NCBI GenBank assembly: GCA_958496175.1
Contig: OY292276.1
Span: 59,719,080 to 59,783,079, forward strand
Direction of reading: 5' to 3'
DNA from: Sisyra terminalis
Taxonomy: Eukaryota > Arthropoda > Insecta > Neuroptera > Sisyridae
DNA length: 64,000 bases
In this document: positions 37,517 through 51,923 of the stretch, piece after piece
How positions within the stretch are numbered: the stretch's first letter is position 1
Layout of the letters: every line of letters starts with the position of its first letter
Translations under genes and position numbers: made by a program
The notes under the pieces: model-generated
The model's input: only the letters and a program-made list of their open reading frames with translations
Database searches by the model: none
Told to the model about the DNA's origin: nothing

Positions 37517-39191
37517 TCGAACCAAAGGCAGTTTCGGGTTCGTTACAATGTCTAGAACGATGATATAACAATTTTTTTCGGTTTCGAGGCAAAAAAATTT
37601 TTGGTCAAAAAAAACCGTGGGTTAACCATCGTTGATTTTTTACGAAAATGGTCAAATAAAGAAATTTTTTTTTTAGGATGCCAAATGAAAGTATAAGTCC
37701 CTCTGTACATGCTGTGCAAATTTTACCCCAAACAAACCACGTTAAAGGGATGAACAGGCCGTGTAAGGGATGAACACTTCCCACTAAGAGGGGGAGACGA
37801 ACGTTGCTTCTTCAACAATTGCTTGTACCTTGGTTATATAAGGGATGATTTTCGAACCAAAGGCAGTTTCGGGTTCGTTACAATGTCTAGAACGATGATA
37901 TAACAATTTTTTTCGGTTTCGAGGCAAAAAAATTTTTGGTCAAAAAAAACCGTGGGTTAACCATCGTTGATTTTTCACGAAAATGGTCATATAAAGAAAT
38001 TTTTTTTTTAGGATGCCAAATGAAAGTATAAGTCCCTCTGTACATGCTGTGCAAATTTTACCCCAAACAAACCACGTTAAAGGGATGAACAGGCCGTGTA
38101 AGGGATGAACACTTCCCACTAAGAGGGAGAGACGAACGTGGCTTCTTCAACAATTGCTTGTACCTTGGTTATATAAGGGGTGATTTTCGAACCAAAGGCA
38201 GTTTCGGGTTCGTTACAATGTCTAGAACGATGATATAACAATTTTTTTCGGTTTCGAGGCAAAAAAATTTTTGGTCAAAAAAAACCGTGGGTTAACCATC
38301 GTTGATTTTTCACGAAAATGGTCAAATAAAAAAATTTTTTTTTTAGGATGCCAAACGAAAGTATAAGTCCCTCTGTACATGCTGTGCAAATTTTACCCCA
38401 AACAAACCACGTTAAAGGGATGAACAGACCGTGTAAGGGATGAACACTTCCCACTAAGAGGGAGAGACGAACGTGGCTTCTTCAACAATTGCTTGTACCT
38501 TGGTTATATAAGGGATGATTTTCGAACCAAAGGCAGTTTCGGGTTCGTTATAATGTCTAGAACGATGATATAACAATTTTTTTCGGTTTCGAGGCAAAAA
38601 AATTTTTGGTCAAAAAAAACCGTGGGTTAACCATCGTTGATTTTTCACGAAAATGGTCAAATAAAAAAATTTTTTTTTTATGATGCCAAACGAAAGTATA
38701 AGTCCCTCTGTACATGCTGTGCAAATTTTACCCCAAACAAACCACGTTAAAGGGATGAACAGACCGTGTAAGGGATGAACACTTCCCACTAAGAGGGAGA
38801 GACGAACGTGGCTTCTTCAACAATTGCTTGTACCTTGGTTATATAAGGGATGATTTTCGAACCAAAGGCAGTTTCGGGTTCGTTACAATGTCTAGAACGA
38901 TGATATAACAATTTTTTTCCGTTTCGAGGCAAAAAAATTTTTGGTCAAAAAAAACCGTGGGTTAACCATCGTTGATTTTTCACGAAAATGGTCAAATAAA
39001 AAAATTTTTTTTTTAGGATGCCAAATGAAAGTATAAGTCCCTCTGTACATGCTGTGCAAATTTTACCCCAAACAAACCGCGTTAAAGGGATGAACAGGCC
39101 GTGTAAGGGATGAACACTTCCCACTAAGAGGGAGAGACGAACGTGGCTTCTTCAACAATTGCTTGTACCTTGGTTATATAAGGGATGATTT
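37517..39191 (+). repeat. 12-monomer unit, copy 3, first five monomers
   Basis: X, C, B (ggggtg at 38,177), G, D(G242) repeat copy 2 in order. At 39,192 an extra G monomer is inserted, followed by F (334 bp, aaataaataa) and F' (catctttga) at 39,527-40,195. The D monomer expected next is absent and E follows directly. Copy 3 has therefore been rearranged by gain of one G and loss of one D. It marks the changeover from the mixed left part of the array to the G-dominated right part. Confidence 0.85.
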
Positions 39192-40195
39192 TCGAACCAA
39201 AGGCAGTTTCGGGTTCGTTATAATGTCTAGAACGATGATATAACAATTTTTTTCGGTTTCGAGGCAAAAAAATTTTTGGTCAAAAAAAACCGTGGGTTAA
39301 CCATCGTTGATTTTTCACGAAAATGGTCAAATAAAAAAATTTTTTTTTTATGATGCCAAACGAAAGTATAAGTCCCTCTGTACATGCTGTGCAAATTTTA
39401 CCCCAAACAAACCACGTTAAAGGGATGAACAGACCGTGTAAGGGATGAACACTTCCCACTAAGAGGGAGAGACGAACGTGGCTTCTTCAACAATTGCTTG
39501 TACCTTGGTTATATAAGGGATGATTTTCGAACCAAAGGCAGTTTCGGGTTCGTTACAATGTCTAGAACGATGATATAACAATTTTTTTCGGTTTCGAGGC
39601 AAAAAAATTTTTGGTCAAAAAAAACCGTGGGTTAACCATCGTTGATTTTTCACGAAAATGGTCAAATAAATAATTTTTTTTTTAGGGTGCCAAACGAAAG
39701 TATAAGTCCCTCTGTACATGCTGTGCAAATTTTACCCCAAACAAACCACGTTAAAGGGATGAACAGGCCGTGTAAGGGATGAACACTTCCCACTAAGAGG
39801 GAGAGACGAACGTGGCTTCTTCAACAATTGCTTGTACCTTGGTTATATAAGGGATGATTTTCGAACCAAAGGCAGTTTCGGGTTCGTTACAATGTCTAGA
39901 ACGATGATATAACAATTTTTTTCCGTTTCGAGGCAAAAAAATTTTTGGTCAAAAAAAACCGTGGGTTAACCATCTTTGATTTTTCACGAAAATGGTCAAA
40001 TAAAAAAATTTTTTTTTTAGGGTGCCAAACGAAAGTATAAGTCCCTCTGTACATGCTGTGCAAATTTTACCCCAAACAAACCACGTTAAAGGGATGAACA
40101 GACCGTGTAAGGGATGAACACTTCCCACTAAGAGGGAGAGACGAACGTGGCTTCTTCAACAATTGCTTGTACCTTGGTTATATAAGGGATGATTT
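39192..40195 (+). repeat. Rearranged G-F-F' segment of the third 12-monomer unit
   Basis: An inserted type G monomer (T30, tatgatgcc) is followed by the 334-bp F monomer and by F' with ttccgtttcg, catctttga and agggtgcc. The last two correspond to 35,168-35,836 in copy 2. These are the last F-type monomers in the window: agggtgcc does not recur to the right of 40.03 kb. Confidence 0.8.
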
Positions 40196-43100
40196 TCGAA
40201 CCAAAGGCAGTTTCGGGTTCGTTACAATGTCTAGAACGATGATATAACAATTTTTTTCGGTTTCGAGGCAAAAAAATTTTTGGTCAAAAAAAACCGTGGG
40301 TTAACCATCGTTGATTTTTCACGAAAATGGTCTAATAAAAAATTTTTTTTTTTAGGATGCCAAATGAAAGAATAAGTCCCTCTGTACATGCTGTGCAAAT
40401 TTTACCCCAAACAAACCACGTTAAAGGGATGAACAGACCGTGTAAGGGATGAACACTTCCCACTAAGAGGGAGAGACGAACGTGGCTTCTTCAACAATTG
40501 CTTGTACCTTGGTTATATAAGGGATGATTTTCGAACCAAAGGCAGTTTCGGGTTCGTTATAATGTCTAGAACGATGATATAACAATTTTTTTCGGTTTCG
40601 AGGCAAAAAAATTTTTGGTCAAAAAAAACCGTGGGTTAACCATCGTTGATTTTTCACGAAAATGGTCATATAAAGGAATTTTTTTTTTAGGATGCCAAAC
40701 GAAAGTATAAGTCCCTCTGTACATGCTGTGCAAATTTTACCCCAAACAAACCACGTTAAAGGGATGAACAGACCGTGTAAGGGATGAACACTTCCCACTA
40801 AGAGGGAGAGACGAACGTGGCTTCTTCAACAATTGCTTGTACCTTGGTTATATAAGGGATGATTTTCGAACCAAAGGCAGTTTCGGGTTCGTTATAATGT
40901 CTAGAACGATGATATAACAATTTTTTTCGGTTTCGAGGCAAAAAAATTTTTGGTCAAAAAAAACCGTGGGTTAACCATCGTTGATTTTTCACGAAAATGG
41001 TCAAATAAAAAAATTTTTTTTTTATGATGCCAAACGAAAGTATAAGTCCCTCTGTACATGCTGTGCAAATTTTACCCCAAACAAACCACGTTAAAGGGAT
41101 GAACAGACCGTGTAAGGGATGAACACTTCCCACTAAGAGGGAGAGACGAACGTGGCTTCTTCAACAATTGCTTGTACCTTGGTTATATAAGGGATGATTT
41201 TCGAACCAAAGGCAGTTTCGGGTTCGTTATAATGTCTAGAACGATGATATAACAATTTTTTTCGGTTTCGAGGCAAAAAAATTTTTGGTCAAAAAAAACC
41301 GTGGGTTAACCATCGTTGATTTTTCACGAAAATGGTCATATAAAGAAATTTTTTTTTTAGGATGCCAAACGAAAGTATAAGTCCCTCTGTACATGCTGTG
41401 CAAATTTTACCCCAAACAAACCACGTTAAAGGGATGAACAGACCGTGTAAGGGATGAACACTTCCCACTAAGAGGGAGAGACGAACGTGGCTTCTTCAAC
41501 AATTGCTTGTACCTTGGTTATATAAGGGATGATTTTCGAACCAAAGGCAGTTTCGGGTTCGTTACAATGTCTAGAACGATGATATAACAATTTTTTTCCG
41601 TTTCGAGGCAAAAAAATTTTTGGTCAAAAAAAACCGTGGGTTAACCATCGTTGATTTTTCACGAAAATGGTCAAATAAAAAAATTTTTTTTTTAGGATGC
41701 CAAATGAAAGTATAAGTCCCTCTGTACATGCTGTGCAAATTTTACCCCAAACAAACCACGTTAAAGGGATGAACAGACCGTGTAAGGGATGAACACTTCC
41801 CACTAAGAGGGAGAGACGAACGTGGCTTCTTCAACAATTGCTTGTACCTTGGTTATATAAGGGATGATTTTCGAACCAAAGGCAGTTTCGGGTTCGTTAT
41901 AATGTCTAGAACGATGATATAACAATTTTTTTCGGTTTCGAGGCAAAAAAATTTTTGGTCAAAAAAAACCGTGGGTTAACCATCGTTGATTTTTCACGAA
42001 AATGGTCAAATAAAAAAATTTTTTTTTTATGATGCCAAACGAAAGTATAAGTCCCTCTGTACATGCTGTGCAAATTTTACCCCAAACAAACCACGTTAAA
42101 GGGATGAACAGACCGTGTAAGGGATGAACACTTCCCACTAAGAGGGAGAGACGAACGTGGCTTCTTCAACAATTGCTTGTACCTTGGTTATATAAGGGAT
42201 GATTTTCGAACCAAAGGCAGTTTCGGGTTCGTTATAATGTCTAGAACGATGATATAACAATTTTTTTCGGTTTCGAGGCAAAAAAATTTTTGGTCAAAAA
42301 AAACCGTGGGTTAACCATCGTTGATTTTTCACGAAAATGGTCAAATAAAAAAATTTTTTTTTTATGATGCCAAACGAAAGTATAAGTCCCTCTGTACATG
42401 CTGTGCAAATTTTACCCCAAACAAACCACGTTAAAGGGATGAACAGACCGTGTAAGGGATGAACACTTCCCACTAAGAGGGAGAGACGAACGTGGCTTCT
42501 TCAACAATTGCTTGTACCTTGGTTATATAAGGGATGATTTTCGAACCAAAGGCAGTTTCGGGTTCGTTACAATGTCTAGAACGATGATATAACAATTTTT
42601 TTCCGTTTCGAGGCAAAAAAATTTTTTGTCAAAAAAAACCGTGGGTTAACCATCGTTGATTTTTCACGAAAATGGTCAAATAAAAAAATTTTTTTTTTAG
42701 GATGCCAAATGAAAGTATAAGTCCCTCTGTACATGCTGTGCAAATTTTACCCCAAACAAACCACGTTAAAGGGATGAACAGACCGTGTAAGGGATGAACA
42801 CTTCCCACTAAGAGGGAGAGACGAACGTGGCTTCTTCAACAATTGCTTGTACCTTGGTTATATAAGGGATGATTTTCGAACCAAAGGCAGTTTCGGGTTC
42901 GTTATAATGTCTAGAACGATGATATAACAATTTTTTTCGGTTTCGAGGCAAAAAAATTTTTGGTCAAAAAAAACCGTGGGTTAACCATCGTTGATTTTTC
43001 ACGAAAATGGTCTAATAAAAAATTTTTTTTTTTAGGATGCCAAATGAAAGAATAAGTCCCTCTGTACATGCTGTGCAAATTTTACCCCAAACAAACCACG

Positions 43101-45220
43101 TTAAAGGGATGAACAGACCGTGTAAGGGATGAACACTTCCCACTAAGAGGGAGAGACGAACGTGGCTTCTTCAACAATTGCTTGTACCTTGGTTATATAA
43201 GGGATGATTTTCGAACCAAAGGCAGTTTCGGGTTCGTTATAATGTCTAGAACGATGATATAACAATTTTTTTCGGTTTCGAGGCAAAAAAATTTTTGGTC
43301 AAAAAAAACCGTGGGTTAACCATCGTTGATTTTTCACGAAAATGGTCATATAAAGGAATTTTTTTTTTAGGATGCCAAACGAAAGTATAAGTCCCTCTGT
43401 ACATGCTGTGCAAATTTTACCCCAAACAAACCACGTTAAAGGGATGAACAGACCGTGTAAGGGATGAACACTTCCCACTAAGAGGGAGAGACGAACGTGG
43501 CTTCTTCAACAATTGCTTGTACCTTGGTTATATAAGGGATGATTTTCGAACCAAAGGCAGTTTCGGGTTCGTTATAATGTCTAGAACGATGATATAACAA
43601 TTTTTTTCGGTTTCGAGGCAAAAAAATTTTTGGTCAAAAAAAACCGTGGGTTAACCATCGTTGATTTTTCACGAAAATGGTCAAATAAAAAAATTTTTTT
43701 TTTATGATGCCAAACGAAAGTATAAGTCCCTCTGTACATGCTGTGCAAATTTTACCCCAAACAAACCACGTTAAAGGGATGAACAGACCGTGTAAGGGAT
43801 GAACACTTCCCACTAAGAGGGAGAGACGAACGTGGCTTCTTCAACAATTGCTTGTACCTTGGTTATATAAGGGATGATTTTCGAACCAAAGGCAGTTTCG
43901 GGTTCGTTATAATGTCTAGAACGATGATATAACAATTTTTTTCGGTTTCGAGGCAAAAAAATTTTTGGTCAAAAAAAACCGTGGGTTAACCATCGTTGAT
44001 TTTTCACGAAAATGGTCATATAAAGAAATTTTTTTTTTAGGATGCCAAACGAAAGTATAAGTCCCTCTGTACATGCTGTGCAAATTTTACCCCAAACAAA
44101 CCACGTTAAAGGGATGAACAGACCGTGTAAGGGATGAACACTTCCCACTAAGAGGGAGAGACGAACGTGGCTTCTTCAACAATTGCTTGTACCTTGGTTA
44201 TATAAGGGATGATTTTCGAACCAAAGGCAGTTTCGGGTTCGTTACAATGTCTAGAACGATGATATAACAATTTTTTTCCGTTTCGAGGCAAAAAAATTTT
44301 TGGTCAAAAAAAACCGTGGGTTAACCATCGTTGATTTTTCACGAAAATGGTCAAATAAAAAAATTTTTTTTTTAGGATGCCAAATGAAAGTATAAGTCCC
44401 TCTGTACATGCTGTGCAAATTTTACCCCAAACAAACCACGTTAAAGGGATGAACAGACCGTGTAAGGGATGAACACTTCCCACTAAGAGGGAGAGACGAA
44501 CGTGGCTTCTTCAACAATTGCTTGTACCTTGGTTATATAAGGGATGATTTTCGAACCAAAGGCAGTTTCGGGTTCGTTATAATGTCTAGAACGATGATAT
44601 AACAATTTTTTTCGGTTTCGAGGCAAAAAAATTTTTGGTCAAAAAAAACCGTGGGTTAACCATCGTTGATTTTTCACGAAAATGGTCAAATAAAAAAATT
44701 TTTTTTTTATGATGCCAAACGAAAGTATAAGTCCCTCTGTACATGCTGTGCAAATTTTACCCCAAACAAACCACGTTAAAGGGATGAACAGACCGTGTAA
44801 GGGATGAACACTTCCCACTAAGAGGGAGAGACGAACGTGGCTTCTTCAACAATTGCTTGTACCTTGGTTATATAAGGGATGATTTTCGAACCAAAGGCAG
44901 TTTCGGGTTCGTTATAATGTCTAGAACGATGATATAACAATTTTTTTCGGTTTCGAGGCAAAAAAATTTTTGGTCAAAAAAAACCGTGGGTTAACCATCG
45001 TTGATTTTTCACGAAAATGGTCAAATAAAAAAATTTTTTTTTTATGATGCCAAATGAAAGTATAAGTCCCTCTGTACATGCTGTGCAAATTTTACCCCAA
45101 ACAAACCACGTTAAAGGGATGAACAGACCGTGTAAGGGATGAACACTTCCCACTAAGAGGGAGAGACGAACGTGGCTTCTTCAACAATTGCTTGTACCTT
45201 GGTTATATAAGGGATGATTT
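40196..45220 (+). repeat. 8-monomer higher-order repeat (2,680 bp), nearly two units
   Basis: The E marker tctaat occurs at 40,331 and 43,011, exactly 2,680 bp apart. The first unit reads E, C', G, C2, D', G, G, D'. The second reads E, C', G, C2, D', G, G and then diverges (C2 at 45,221). D' here lacks the G223 seen in D to the left. The last D' of unit 1 has a private attttttgtc near 42,620. The E monomers differ at site 30 (C in the first, T in the second), so the copies have started to separate. Confidence 0.85.
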
Positions 45221-48200
45221 TCGAACCAAAGGCAGTTTCGGGTTCGTTATAATGTCTAGAACGATGATATAACAATTTTTTTCGGTTTCGAGGCAAAAAA
45301 ATTTTTGGTCAAAAAAAACCGTGGGTTAACCATCGTTGATTTTTCACGAAAATGGTCATATAAAGAAATTTTTTTTTTAGGATGCCAAACGAAAGTATAA
45401 GTCCCTCTGTACATGCTGTGCAAATTTTACCCCAAACAAACCACGTTAAAGGGATGAACAGACCGTGTAAGGGATGAACACTTCCCACTAAGAGGGAGAG
45501 ACGAACGTGGCTTCTTCAACAATTGCTTGTACCTTGGTTATATAAGGGATGATTTTCGAACCAAAGGCAGTTTCGGGTTCGTTATAATGTCTAGAACGAT
45601 GATATAACAATTTTTTTCGGTTTCGAGGCAAAAAAATTTTTGGTCAAAAAAAACCGTGGGTTAACCATCGTTGATTTTTCACGAAAATGGTCAAATAAAA
45701 AAATTTTTTTTTTATGATGCCAAACGAAAGTATAAGTCCCTCTGTACATGCTGTGCAAATTTTACCCCAAACAAACCACGTTAAAGGGATGAACAGACCG
45801 TGTAAGGGATGAACACTTCCCACTAAGAGGGAGAGACGAACGTGGCTTCTTCAACAATTGCTTGTACCTTGGTTATATAAGGGATGATTTTCGAACCAAA
45901 GGCAGTTTCGGGTTCGTTATAATGTCTAGAACGATGATATAACAATTTTTTTCGGTTTCGAGGCAAAAAAATTTTTGGTCAAAAAAAACCGTGGGTTAAC
46001 CATCGTTGATTTTTCACGAAAATGGTCAAATAAAAAAATTTTTTTTTTAGGATGCCAAATGAAAGTATAAGTCCCTCTGTACATGCTGTGCAAATTTTAC
46101 CCCAAACAAACCACGTTAAAGGGATGAACAGACCGTGTAAGGGATGAACACTTCCCACTAAGAGGGAGAGACGAACGTGGCTTCTTCAACAATTGCTTGT
46201 ACCTTGGTTATATAAGGGATGATTTTCGAACCAAAGGCAGTTTCGGGTTCGTTATAATGTCTAGAACGATGATATAACAATTTTTTTCGGTTTCGAGGCA
46301 AAAAAATTTTTGGTCAAAAAAAACCGTGGGTTAACCATCGTTGATTTTTCACGAAAATGGTCAAATAAAAAAATTTTTTCTTTATGATGCCAAACGAAAG
46401 TATAAGTCCCTCTGTACATGCTGTGCAAATTTTACCCCAAACAAACCACGTTAAAGGGATGAACAGACCGTGTAAGGGATGAACACTTCCCACTAAGAGG
46501 GAGAGACGAACGTGGCTTCTTCAACAATTGCTTGTACCTTGGTTATATAAGGGATGATTTTCGAACCAAAGGCAGTTTCGGGTTCGTTATAATGTCTAGA
46601 ACGATGATATAACAATTTTTTTCGGTTTCGAGGCAAAAAAATTTTTGGTCAAAAAAAACCGTGGGTTAACCATCGTTGATTTTTCACGAAAATGGTCAAA
46701 TAAAAAAATTTTTTTTTTATGATGCCAAACGAAAGTATAAGTCCCTCTGTACATGCTGTGCAAATTTTACCCCAAACAAACCACGTTAAAGGGATGAACA
46801 GACCGTGTAAGGGATGAACACTTCCCACTAAGAGGGAGAGACGAACGTGGCTTCTTCAACAATTGCTTGTACCTTGGTTATATAAGGGATGATTTTCGAA
46901 CCAAAGGCAGTTTCGGGTTCGTTATAATGTCTAGAACGATGATATAACAATTTTTTTCGGTTTCGAGGCAAAAAAATTTTTGGTCAAAAAAAACCGTGGG
47001 TTAACCATCGTTGATTTTTCACGAAAATGGTCAAATAAAAAAATTTTTTTTTTATGATGCCAAACGAAAGTATAAGTCCCTCTGTACATGCTGTGCAAAT
47101 TTTACCCCAAACAAACCACGTTAAAGGGATGAACAGACCGTGTAAGGGATGAACACTTCCCACTAAGAGGGAGAGACGAACGTGGCTTCTTCAACAATTG
47201 CTTGTACCTTGGTTATATAAGGGATGATTTTCGAACCAAAGGCAGTTTCGGGTTCGTTATAATGTCTAGAACGATGATATAACAATTTTTTTCGGTTTCG
47301 AGGCAAAAAAATTTTTGGTCAAAAAAAACCGTGGGTTAACCATCGTTGATTTTTCACGAAAATGGTCAAATAAAAAAATTTTTTTTTTAGGATGCCAAAT
47401 GAAAGTATAAGTCCCTCTGTACATGCTGTGCAAATTTTACCCCAAACAAACCACGTTAAAGGGATGAACAGACCGTGTAAGGGATGAACACTTCCCACTA
47501 AGAGGGAGAGACGAACGTGGCTTCTTCAACAATTGCTTGTACCTTGGTTATATAAGGGATGATTTTCGAACCAAAGGCAGTTTCGGGTTCGTTATAATGT
47601 CTAGAACGATGATATAACAATTTTTTTCGGTTTCGAGGCAAAAAAATTTTTGGTCAAAAAAAACCGTGGGTTAACCATCGTTGATTTTTCACGAAAATGG
47701 TCAAATAAAAAAATTTTTTTTTTATGATGCCAAACGAAAGTATAAGTCCCTCTGTACATGCTGTGCAAATTTTACCCCAAACAAACCACGTTAAAGGGAT
47801 GAACAGACCGTGTAAGGGATGAACACTTCCCACTAAGAGGGAGAGACGAACGTGGCTTCTTCAACAATTGCTTGTACCTTGGTTATATAAGGGATGATTT
47901 TCGAACCAAAGGCAGTTTCGGGTTCGTTATAATGTCTAGAACGATGATATAACAATTTTTTTCGGTTTCGAGGCAAAAAAATTTTTGGTCAAAAAAAACC
48001 GTGGGTTAACCATCGTTGATTTTTCACGAAAATGGTCAAATAAAAAAATTTTTTTTTTATGATGCCAAACGAAAGTATAAGTCCCTCTGTACATGCTGTG
48101 CAAATTTTACCCCAAACAAACCACGTTAAAGGGATGAACAGACCGTGTAAGGGATGAACACTTCCCACTAAGAGGGAGAGACGAACGTGGCTTCTTCAAC

Positions 48201-51200
48201 AATTGCTTGTACCTTGGTTATATAAGGGATGATTTTCGAACCAAAGGCAGTTTCGGGTTCGTTATAATGTCTAGAACGATGATATAACAATTTTTTTCGG
48301 TTTCGAGGCAAAAAAATTTTTGGTCAAAAAAAACCGTGGGTTAACCATCGTTGATTTTTCACGAAAATGGTCAAATAAAAAAATTTTTTTTTTATGATGC
48401 CAAACGAAAGTATAAGTCCCTCTGTACATGCTGTGCAAATTTTACCCCAAACAAACCACGTTAAAGGGATGAACAGACCGTGTAAGGGATGAACACTTCC
48501 CACTAAGAGGGAGAGACGAACGTGGCTTCTTCAACAATTGCTTGTACCTTGGTTATATAAGGGATGATTTTCGAACCAAAGGCAGTTTCGGGTTCGTTAT
48601 AATGTCTAGAACGATGATATAACAATTTTTTTCGGTTTCGAGGCAAAAAAATTTTTGGTCAAAAAAAACCGTGGGTTAACCATCGTTGATTTTTCACGAA
48701 AATGGTCATATAAAGAAATTTTTTTTTTAGGATGCCAAACGAAAGTATAAGTCCCTCTGTACATGCTGTGCAAATTTTACCCCAAACAAACCACGTTAAA
48801 GGGATGAACAGACCGTGTAAGGGATGAACACTTCCCACTAAGAGGGAGAGACGAACGTGGCTTCTTCAACAATTGCTTGTACCTTGGTTATATAAGGGAT
48901 GATTTTCGAACCAAAGGCAGTTTCGGGTTCGTTACAATGTCTAGAACGATGATATAACAATTTTTTTCCGTTTCGAGGCAAAAAAATTTTTGGTCAAAAA
49001 AAACCGTGGGTTAACCATCGTTGATTTTTCACGAAAATGGTCAAATAAAAAAATTTTTTTTTTAGGATGCCAAATGAAAGTATAAGTCCCTCTGTACATG
49101 CTGTGCAAATTTTACCCCAAACAAACCACGTTAAAGGGATGAACAGACCGTGTAAGGGATGAACACTTCCCACTAAGAGGGAGAGACGAACGTGGCTTCT
49201 TCAACAATTGCTTGTACCTTGGTTATATAAGGGATGATTTTCGAACCAAAGGCAGTTTCGGGTTCGTTATAATGTCTAGAACGATGATATAACAATTTTT
49301 TTCGGTTTCGAGGCAAAAAAATTTTTGGTCAAAAAAAACCGTGGGTTAACCATCGTTGATTTTTCACGAAAATGGTCAAATAAAAAAATTTTTTTTTTAT
49401 GATGCCAAACGAAAGTATAAGTCCCTCTGTACATGCTGTGCAAATTTTACCCCAAACAAACCACGTTAAAGGGATGAACAGACCGTGTAAGGGATGAACA
49501 CTTCCCACTAAGAGGGAGAGACGAACGTGGCTTCTTCAACAATTGCTTGTACCTTGGTTATATAAGGGATGATTTTCGAACCAAAGGCAGTTTCGGGTTC
49601 GTTATAATGTCTAGAACGATGATATAACAATTTTTTTCGGTTTCGAGGCAAAAAAATTTTTGGTCAAAAAAAACCGTGGGTTAACCATCGTTGATTTTTC
49701 ACGAAAATGGTCATATAAAGAAATTTTTTTTTTAGGATGCCAAACGAAAGTATAAGTCCCTCTGTACATGCTGTGCAAATTTTACCCCAAACAAACCACG
49801 TTAAAGGGATGAACAGACCGTGTAAGGGATGAACACTTCCCACTAAGAGGGAGAGACGAACGTGGCTTCTTCAACAATTGCTTGTACCTTGGTTATATAA
49901 GGGATGATTTTCGAACCAAAGGCAGTTTCGGGTTCGTTATAATGTCTAGAACGATGATATAACAATTTTTTTCGGTTTCGAGGCAAAAAAATTTTTGGTC
50001 AAAAAAAACCGTGGGTTAACCATCGTTGATTTTTCACGAAAATGGTCAAATAAAAAAATTTTTTTTTTATGATGCCAAACGAAAGTATAAGTCCCTCTGT
50101 ACATGCTGTGCAAATTTTACCCCAAACAAACCACGTTAAAGGGATGAACAGACCGTGTAAGGGATGAACACTTCCCACTAAGAGGGAGAGACGAACGTGG
50201 CTTCTTCAACAATTGCTTGTACCTTGGTTATATAAGGGATGATTTTCGAACCAAAGGCAGTTTCGGGTTCGTTATAATGTCTAGAACGATGATATAACAA
50301 TTTTTTTCGGTTTCGAGGCAAAAAAATTTTTGGTCAAAAAAAACCGTGGGTTAACCATCGTTGATTTTTCACGAAAATGGTCAAATAAAAAAATTTTTTT
50401 TTTATGATGCCAAACGAAAGTATAAGTCCCTCTGTACATGCTGTGCAAATTTTACCCCAAACAAACCACGTTAAAGGGATGAACAGACCGTGTAAGGGAT
50501 GAACACTTCCCACTAAGAGGGAGAGACGAACGTGGCTTCTTCAACAATTGCTTGTACCTTGGTTATATAAGGGATGATTTTCGAACCAAAGGCAGTTTCG
50601 GGTTCGTTATAATGTCTAGAACGATGATATAACAATTTTTTTCGGTTTCGAGGCAAAAAAATTTTTGGTCAAAAAAAACCGTGGGTTAACCATCGTTGAT
50701 TTTTCACGAAAATGGTCAAATAAAAAAATTTTTTTTTTTATGATGCCAAACGAAAGTATAAGTCCCTCTGTACATGCTGTGCAAATTTTACCCCAAACAA
50801 ACCACGTTAAAGGGATGAACAGACCGTGTAAGGGATGAACACTTCCCACTAAGAGGGAGAGACGAACGTGGCTTCTTCAACAATTGCTTGTACCTTGGTT
50901 ATATAAGGGATGATTTTCGAACCAAAGGCAGTTTCGGGTTCGTTATAATGTCTAGAACGATGATATAACAATTTTTTTCGGTTTCGAGGCAAAAAAATTT
51001 TTGGTCAAAAAAAACCGTGGGTTAACCATCGTTGATTTTTCACGAAAATGGTCAAATAAAAAAATTTTTTTTTTATGATGCCAAACGAAAGTATAAGTCC
51101 CTCTGTACATGCTGTGCAAATTTTACCCCAAACAAACCACGTTAAAGGGATGAACAGACCGTGTAAGGGATGAACACTTCCCACTAAGAGGGAGAGACGA

Positions 51201-51923
51201 ACGTGGCTTCTTCAACAATTGCTTGTACCTTGGTTATATAAGGGATGATTTTCGAACCAAAGGCAGTTTCGGGTTCGTTATAATGTCTAGAACGATGATA
51301 TAACAATTTTTTTCGGTTTCGAGGCAAAAAAATTTTTGGTCAAAAAAAACCGTGGGTTAACCATCGTTGATTTTTCACGAAAATGGTCAAATAAAAAAAT
51401 TTTTTTTTTTATGATGCCAAACGAAAGTATAAGTCCCTCTGTACATGCTGTGCAAATTTTACCCCAAACAAACCACGTTAAAGGGATGAACAGACCGTGT
51501 AAGGGATGAACACTTCCCACTAAGAGGGAGAGACGAACGTGGCTTCTTCAACAATTGCTTGTACCTTGGTTATATAAGGGATGATTTTCGAACCAAAGGC
51601 AGTTTCGGGTTCGTTACAATGTCTAGAACGATGATATAACAATTTTTTTCGGTTTCGAGGCAAAAAAATTTTTGGTCAAAAAAAACCGTGGGTTAACCAT
51701 CGTTGATTTTTCACGAAAATGGTCAAATAAAAAAATTTTTTTTTTTATGATGCCAAACGAAAGTATAAGTCCCTCTGTACATGCTGTGCAAATTTTACCC
51801 CAAACAAACCACGTTAAAGGGATGAACAGACCGTGTAAGGGATGAACACTTCCCACTAAGAGGGAGAGACGAACGTGGCTTCTTCAACAATTGCTTGTAC
51901 CTTGGTTATATAAGGGATGATTT
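45221..51923 (+). repeat. Type G-dominated array segment
   Basis: Twenty monomers, mostly type G, with scattered C2 (45,360; 48,710; 49,710 regions), a D' near 48,967, and two copies with T170 but T30 and no C64 (about 46,050 and 47,385). One monomer has a C in the T tract at 46,380. Three 336-bp monomers occur near the right end (extra T near 50,738, 51,410 and 51,746), and the last of them has C30. No sequence other than satellite is seen. Confidence 0.85.
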
